64,000 bases of DNA, from positions 11,597,700 through 11,661,699 of the forward strand of contig OW285191.1 in assembly GCA_935421135.1 (NCBI GenBank), given 5' to 3'. This document shows, piece after piece, positions 58,101 to 64,000 of the stretch (position 1 is its first letter; each line of letters starts with the position of its first letter). Position numbers and translations under genes: made by a program. Under the pieces are notes generated by a model that made no database searches, was not told the origin of the DNA, and worked only from the letters and a program-made list of their open reading frames with translations. The stretch comes from Bugulina stolonifera (Eukaryota; Bryozoa; Gymnolaemata; Cheilostomatida; Bugulidae).

Positions 58101-60776
58101 ATGAACACAATGACTTTACCTGTAGGTTGTTCTAGATCCTTCTGGGGGGCTTTTACATCATCATCATCAGCATTAGTGACTGTGTCTGAATACTCCACAG
58201 TCTTCTCTTCTGAGAGATGTTCTGCCTCCTGGAGAGAACAATATACAATCATACATACAAACATATATATGAAAATATTCAAAACTGATAAAAACAATCC
58301 ATTTCAAGAGCTCATGAACATATACATAGCATACATTGTATACTAGACACACAATATTAGAAAGGTTTAAATCGAATTCCAATAGAATAAATTATAATGT
58401 AATAGTCATGTATCACTGAATCAGATTTATCTGCTTAAAATTATACAGAAAGTAGCACCAAGTTCTAATGTTGACTTACAGACAGATCCAGTGACTCAGA
58501 TGAGGAACGGTTGACCTCATTGGATAGTTCGGTGGCGTCTGATTGAGGAGCAGACAATTCCAGATCTGTTTGAGGTAGAGTAGGAGTCTTTCTATCATCC
58601 TCAGCTATTAAAACCAGATGGATACACATTGGCATAGATGTGTGAGCATTAGCGAATGTTTTCTTACTGAACAAAAAATCAAAAGAAGATAACTCTTTAT
58701 TATTTAGTGTACACAATAAAGTGAATACAAGATGTATTCCTATGGTCGAGCTCCTTGTAGTCCAATCATGTTGATATGGATAGCAATCGTCTTCTGGTGG
58801 TCTACTACTCAGTGAAATTATAAACAATCAACATACAATATTGTATTATTATAGTACGAAGTTTTATTATAACACATAATGCAGGTATACAACCATGTAG
58901 AGCTATGTAATTTATAAATTTCCTCTAGCCAGTGTGAACAAAAACAGAAGTGACATAGAATTTTAGTTTTTCTACACTGTTTATATGTGTATTAACCTAT
59001 GTGTTACTAAAATTTAGAAGTAGAGTTGAGAATATTCTGTCTGATGCGTTTTTGCATCATTTTCATTCAAATCCTAGAAAATTTCATATCATAAAGATAA
59101 TGATAAATCTACTCTAAATACGATTACATTAAAATGTGGATTTCAAATCAGCTGAGTCAGCTGACAGGTCCAAGCAGGTGACTAATGATATTAATTATTG
59201 ATCCAGTTGTCACATACAAAGTAATCTAATCATATATAATTACTACCAACAACTTTCAACATTAATTTGTTTACTGTATAAATCCAAGAGTTTACTTGTG
59301 CAGCTTGTTTACTGCTTTCAAGGCTGTCTACAATAACATCTTAATCTATCAATACAGCAGATGATATTAATGGCTGCTAACAAACATCGCTGATGCAAAT
59401 ATTACCTAACATTACTGAAATTCAAAGAAATTGTGGACAAAAGAACATATGCTTATCTCTTATTAAGAGATTGGAATTTGAAATGAAATAAATATTTTGT
59501 CAAACTGGTAAAATCTAGAAATTCTTTATAACCCACAGTAACATTTTCAGACACAGCTTCAACAAGAGGCTGCACAGTTAAACTAGAATTGACTTTGGTT
59601 TAGCTGCTAAATTAAATTGCTAATTGCAGAAAACCATTTTGTCAACATGTTGGGCAAATTATGGTAAAATTAACTGGTAACAAACTTGAATTCGCACAAA
59701 AGCCAAACTTTAAACATAGTATGTACAGTATGTGGGAAACTAGGCCATTTAGTAAGATATTATATATGACATATTATTACCTGCATCATGTTTCCCATTT
59801 GATGTCAGAGTAACAGATGTAATGGAGGTTCTCTTAGGTTGACTGGACACACTAGCCCCACTTTCTACAGTTACATGGGATTTGTTTTGCCCCATCAGAG
59901 CTTCCGTGGAGGCTGTGAAAGAAGCACATGACGAGGCAGAGGCTAGCTCGGCCTGTGACGCTCTATTGGCACGCCTGAGACTTCCTGTTTGGAGGGCAAA
60001 GTTCAGCTCGGCAGCATTGATACTGCGACGGTTTGGGTCAGCCCTCTGCACATGATCTGATGATAACTGTTCTTTTTCCAGCTGCCTAGCGGCTTTAGTC
60101 TTGGAGATCAGCTTCAGCTACATCATGTAATAATATGAAAGTGAAAAATGAAAATTTATTCACAATTATGCTAACTAACATACATTGTACATGTAAAACA
60201 TGAATATAATATAAGCTACAGTTATGTAGGCCCTATATTAAACTTATTATAAAACATGCTTGTTTGTTCGATTGTTTGTTTCTCTAACCCCATAGATGCC
60301 TAGACAAGTCATCAATCTAAGGAGGCTGCAAACAGAGGTTCATGCTAAGCTGTAGTTGTACTTAAACCTAGCCTATATCTATTCCTACAAATACTAACCG
60401 AACTAGAACCATTAAACTTTTGCATTCATGTGGAACACATGCTTGGTTTGTGGATATGTTTATAAGGTTTCCTGCAAAAAACATAGCCCTCATGTAACTC
60501 ATATCCACACAGTGGGCTCACAATCCAAAAGAGAAGGCACATTGTATAATACATAGCCCAGGTTCTACCTTTCTCTTGAGTTGAGTGACAGTTCTCTGTA
60601 CCTCCCACACCTTATCTTCCTTGTCTGATATCTTAGAGTGATGAGTGTGAGACAACTCCTGATGGAGTTTAGTTAGCAGACTCTCCTGTTTATTTAGCTC
60701 CTCCTCAATAGCCTCTGCAGTCTCTGGTAAATCTACTGACCACTTAGACGCTGCCGATGGTAATGGTGGCTTATAT
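55112..60776 (-). CDS. RALBP1: RALBP1/RLIP76 Ral effector, 3' part (RhoGAP exons not in view)
   Basis: RLIP76 couples Ral GTPases to Rho-family GAP activity and endocytosis. Exons seen, 5' to 3': 60569–60776, 59781–60117, 58480–58604, 58120–58228, 57713–57808, 57124–57350, 56809–57010, 56577–56696, 56323–56424, 55833–55978, 55112–55240; about 600 residues with matching phases. The first visible exon is the Ral-binding coiled coil (ETAEAIEEELNKQESLLTKL, then KVWEVQRTVTQLKRK), and starts in phase 2, so upstream exons exist. The last five exons match the C-terminal coiled coil: LLIAEEAQLIWEEEELIAI, IIEIERLKEEIMEYEEL, SSETGSSDEYYSSTSDTEPED, DNLVMTLHELTQQNDEYE, then MVKKIHEERM–VNVKIQIRLLQQQ. Between them lies a low-complexity Ser/Thr/Glu/Asp-rich insert, exons 59781 down to 56809, about 365 residues with no counterpart that I recall in the vertebrate protein. 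The RhoGAP domain was not found up to 64000. Confidence 0.88.
56051..56163. repeat. 19-bp minisatellite in a RALBP1 intron
   Basis: Six copies of GATATACATGTATTAGGGT start at 56051, 56070, 56089, 56108, 56127 and 56146. The last copy is degraded. Each unit contains the palindrome TACATGTA. Confidence 0.95.
57161..57280 (-). repeat. 27-bp coding minisatellite in RALBP1 (9-residue repeat)
   Basis: Four full copies and one partial copy of a 27-base unit lie inside the exon 57124–57350 and encode tandem TSDIPTTAV. The copies are nearly identical at the DNA level, so copy number probably varies between individuals without breaking the frame. Confidence 0.9.
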
Positions 60777-61770
60777 CTACAATGCACAGACAGCAGTTGC
60801 TACATAGCCTATAAGCAGAGATTAGCTATATCTACTACACTGTGTTGTGTTCACATGAGACAGCAGTTCATTTGAAGTCAAACATTTCTCAAAAGCTCAA
60901 GCAATCCCCAGTTATAAACTAGTTAGGACTCAGACACCACATATCTGATTATTAGAGATGTCCCTATAATACAATACTATAACTTATTCAAGTGCTCGGC
61001 AGCTCACATTCACATATTATATATTATATTAATTGGGGGAATTTGGGCAACTCTAGAGCTCCATGCTCACGCCTTTACAGCAGCAAAACAGCAGGCTGCT
61101 TAATTTCCCATGACATAATTTCTTCAACAGTTTCATGTCCGAGAAGCGGTCTGAGAGGCTAATTCTTATTTTAAATAAAATATGTCCAGCAAATCAATAT
61201 TATAATAATGTTGTGCAGCTACATAGTATATGCATGGAGACAGACACGGTGTGATAATTACAGCACATTTTAATTAGAATATCACAGGTATATGCTATCT
61301 ATTAGTACATCTAGCACTTCACTTGGCCAATTGTAATGTGCAGGGTCTACACACACATTATATACATGTATATGTATATATATATTATAGGGCAGCAATA
61401 TGTCAAGGTAGACATTGGAACCCAGGCCTAAGTCACTAAGTACTCGTGCACCTGCAAAGTACAATGAAGGCTGATTACTAGTAGCCTGAGTGTCCAACCC
61501 TGTAAGTGTGGACAGCACTGGGTTGCTGGCTGCCGACCAGTACAACCACCCGCTTTCTAAGAGCCTTAAAAGCTAAAATTCAGGCTAGCTAATTAGCTGC
61601 AACTATTGGGTAACAGATGGTCGAAACAGCATCAGGGGCTTGGCAAATGGTCATTGGCTATTTTCAGTGGATACCCAGCTTTTCAATGAGCACTAGCTAC
61701 TTTAATAACAAGCTTTGTTACATAACAAAAGCCATTACATAATACTAACAAGCTTTGCTAGCCAGATGAC

Positions 61771-61857
61771 TATAAAAGTTCCTGCAACTGCTGGCAAAGT
61801 CATCTTCACTCCAGCTTCCACTAGGAGAGCACCACAGGAGAAGCAGAGAAGCTGAAG
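61771..61857 (+). promoter_or_regulatory. Candidate TATA promoter with a short spliced leader exon
   Basis: A consensus TATAAAAG at 61771–61778 is followed about 37 bases later by an initiator-like TCACTCC (A at 61808). A purine-rich segment then ends in AAG|GTACTT at 61856–61857. A second similar segment ends in GAAG|GTAAAG near 61930. No downstream coding exon was identified, so this is a motif-based suggestion only. Confidence 0.3.
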
Positions 61858-63003
61858 GTACTTTGCACATGCAAGTTTTACTTAGAGTAAGGTTTTTGGA
61901 TATTGGCTGGGATCAGCAGGAGTCTGAAGGTAAAGTGTATCAAGTGACTACCTGGATTGCTGTCTACTGCAACTAGTCCTCACCATGCATAGAACCCTGT
62001 GCGTGCTAACCTTGTTATATTGAGTTAGCTCCATCAGGTTCTATTACACTGTGAGATTACTAGGATACTACACCAACATGCATTCTTAACCTACAACTAG
62101 TTTCCTTGTCTTGATTTATACTTCAGTTATTTAAATGTTGTACCTTTGTATTTTTTCATTTATTTCTTGTGTTTGTTTATACATTTTTTGAAACATTTTT
62201 CTTCCATAATATGATTGTTCTTGAGCTCCAGTTTCGTAATGACAATCTGATGGTTACAAAGATTTTACAGGTATATTTTATAGAAATTGCCATATCAAAT
62301 AGATTTAACTTTAGTACATTTTTGACCACAATGCACCCTTGATTGTGCATGTGTATAATTATTAATTTTCCTGCACTTGTACTGTACTTTCTTTTATTAT
62401 GACCATCATGTAAATATAAACTTGACGCATGAAATAGCTATTTTGGTGACATTGCTGCTTTAAAAGTGAAAAGAGAGGGCAACTTCATAATTTTAGCATA
62501 TGGGTTAATTTGAGTAGGCCCACTGCAAAGTTACTATTGAGTGATGACCATTACATGCATATAATTATATGCTATAGATGCATTGCAACCATGTATTATC
62601 TAATGAATAATGAATACTATTTAACAGATAATAACAAGGAGGTTAATATCGTTTTATTTCCTATGCTTACATCAACTAGTGCACATACTACTTGACAGCT
62701 TTGCCTGTTATGTACCTACACTATGACCAGTAATACACATACATGTACCTACGCTATTACTAGTAATGTACATATAATGTGCCAAGCTGCCTACCTGGTT
62801 ATTGTCAGGGGAAGGGGATGGTGTAATTTGATACTATAGTCCCAGTTGACCCAGGGCTTATTACCAGTGGTAATTTACCACATTATTTCGGCACGATTTA
62901 GAAGCCTAGGAATTGATTTAAATAGTTATTTTGCTGAAACTGAAGCAAGAGAAGTTGTCTTTTCTATATTTTGTTAGTAGGCCTCTCTAAATTTCTTCAC
63001 TAC

Positions 63004-63276
63004 TAGGTGTCTTCGTGACCTCTTGGACAGACCCGGGTCGCAAATAAAGCTTACAAGATGGCCGTCCGACCCAGGTCAGAAGGGCTATTGGCCTGAGATT
63101 TTGCTTGGCCGGACAAAACCATCCCCAGCTCATCGGCACACCTGATTTCTTCACGCGAAAATGAAGATTTTGCTTTTGGCCCAGGCCGGTGTGTTTGCGA
63201 CCCTGTGACGGATATGTGCCGGAAAATATTTTTGTAAATCGGCCTGGGTCTGAAGTTCAGGTCGCGAAGACACCTA
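63004..63276. mobile_element. MITE, copy 2, with intact ends
   Basis: The element is 63006–63274 (269 bp). The ends GGTGTCTTCGTGACCT and the complement GGTGTCTTCGCGACCT differ by one base, and similarity continues inward to CAGACCC(G/A)GG, about 34 bases in all. TA flanks both ends (63004–63005 and 63275–63276), as expected for a Tc1/mariner-type target duplication. No reading frame. The interior is CG-rich for this genome. Confidence 0.85.
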
Positions 63277-64000
63277 CTGCACCTAGCAGCATTTACAAAC
63301 AGTTCACTTTAAATTTCCATTCCATGGAGCAATAAGAAATAATTGTTCTTCATAAAAACTGAAGTGGGAGAAGTTGTCTTCTCCGTTTCAGTTTAGAGTA
63401 ACACCAGCATAATAATAATAAATTTCTTCAGGTCTACATCTTCAAAAAATCAATTAATTTTAATTCAATCTATTTACAGATTGTAGTTACCATTCTCTGT
63501 TGGTTGAAACGAAATATAAATTTATTTGCATAGATCGGCATAAAGGTGCACCAATAGATAGGCCTATACTGGCCAGAATTTTAATTTTATGCTTACAAGT
63601 AAGTATTACTTTTAAAATAATTTTCAACAAAGTTGTGGATTGCATGGTCAAATGGCCAAACCGCTAAAAATTTAAATTGGGGTGGGGATGGTCAGGAGAT
63701 GACGATATTAAACTATCAATTATGCTGAGGAAAGATAATTCAGTTGATGTTTGACTTAGGCAAGGTCAGGACATATCCTATGCGGTAAAGGGACAGTTCG
63801 AAAAAGTCAGTTCAAAACAGGACAGTTTGAAACTGTATAAATTACATATAGAAGAACATAACTTGCAGATAGTGAATTTTCATTAATTAATTTAATTTTT
63901 AAATAAAAAAGTAGTATTAAAAATAAAAATTAGTTGAAATTTGGTGGTTGGGGTTTGGGGTTAGGCGTTTTGAACTATCCGATGTTGAACTGTCCACTTT

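Larger units (their letters stand above)
60777..64000. other. RALBP1 intron or upstream region, no exon recognised
   Basis: No RhoGAP or other known domain was found on either strand. It holds the MITE at 63006–63274 and a TATA-like promoter candidate at 61771. The RALBP1 reading frame must continue upstream, so at least part of this stretch is intron. Confidence 0.5.

Noticed and set aside
61282..61545. Minus-strand frame of 87 residues near a CTTAG acceptor and GCAG|GTGCAC donor
   Set aside because: No similarity to any known family, only one of several competing frames, and the phase could not be tied to RALBP1.
60777..64000. Search for RALBP1 RhoGAP exons
   Set aside because: No RhoGAP motif or phase-compatible exon was recognised on the minus strand; those exons are presumably beyond the window.

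Overview
This is nuclear DNA from an invertebrate animal. It is AT-rich, and its genes have many exons separated by GT–AG introns of tens to thousands of bases. It carries long runs of TACATGTA-type palindromes, several transposon types, and metazoan regulatory genes. The phylum cannot be fixed from this window; a marine invertebrate such as a sponge is a guess only.

Layout. (1) Positions 1–1033 hold the 3' end of an unrecognised plus-strand gene, next to a 25-bp minisatellite. (2) 1034–4847 is the intergenic gap between two convergent genes, with a long hairpin repeat and smaller foldbacks. (3) 4848–24092 on the minus strand is a complete SECISBP2/SECISBP2L gene (selenoprotein synthesis). 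I traced 19 coding exons with consistent phases, giving 1305 codons, and a probable non-coding first exon ending at 29762. Its introns hold a hAT-type non-autonomous transposon with intact ends and target duplication, plus several minisatellites. (4) 30497–42010 on the minus strand is NRDE2 (nuclear RNA surveillance). I traced 20 exons and about 1044 codons; the first coding exon was not found. (5) 42011–48392 is an intergenic island. It contains a 269-bp MITE copy and a nearly full-length plus-strand LINE with intact endonuclease–reverse transcriptase and a PHD-type ORF1 broken by one stop and one -1 frame change. (6) 48393–54135 on the minus strand is KAT5/Tip60 (MYST histone acetyltransferase), 11 exons and 467 residues, with a decayed LINE fragment in intron 1. 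(7) 55112–60776 on the minus strand is the 3' part of RALBP1/RLIP76. The Ral-binding coiled coil and the C-terminal coiled coil are present, separated by a long low-complexity insert. The RhoGAP part must lie beyond the window edge or is hidden in the last 3 kb. (8) 60777–64000 has no recognised exon. It contains a second 269-bp MITE copy and a possible plus-strand TATA promoter.

The four named genes lie head to tail on the minus strand but do different jobs: UGA recoding, exosome-linked RNA surveillance, chromatin acetylation and Ral/Rho signalling. I see no sign that they act as one pathway. The most unusual features are in the mobile and repeated DNA: the hAT element, the two-copy MITE family, the long hairpin, the PHD-ORF1 LINE with a canonical slippery heptamer at its frame change, and an apparent excess of the octamer TAGGCCTA. 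Exon coordinates were read by hand from splice consensus, frame continuity and family resemblance; no alignment was run.
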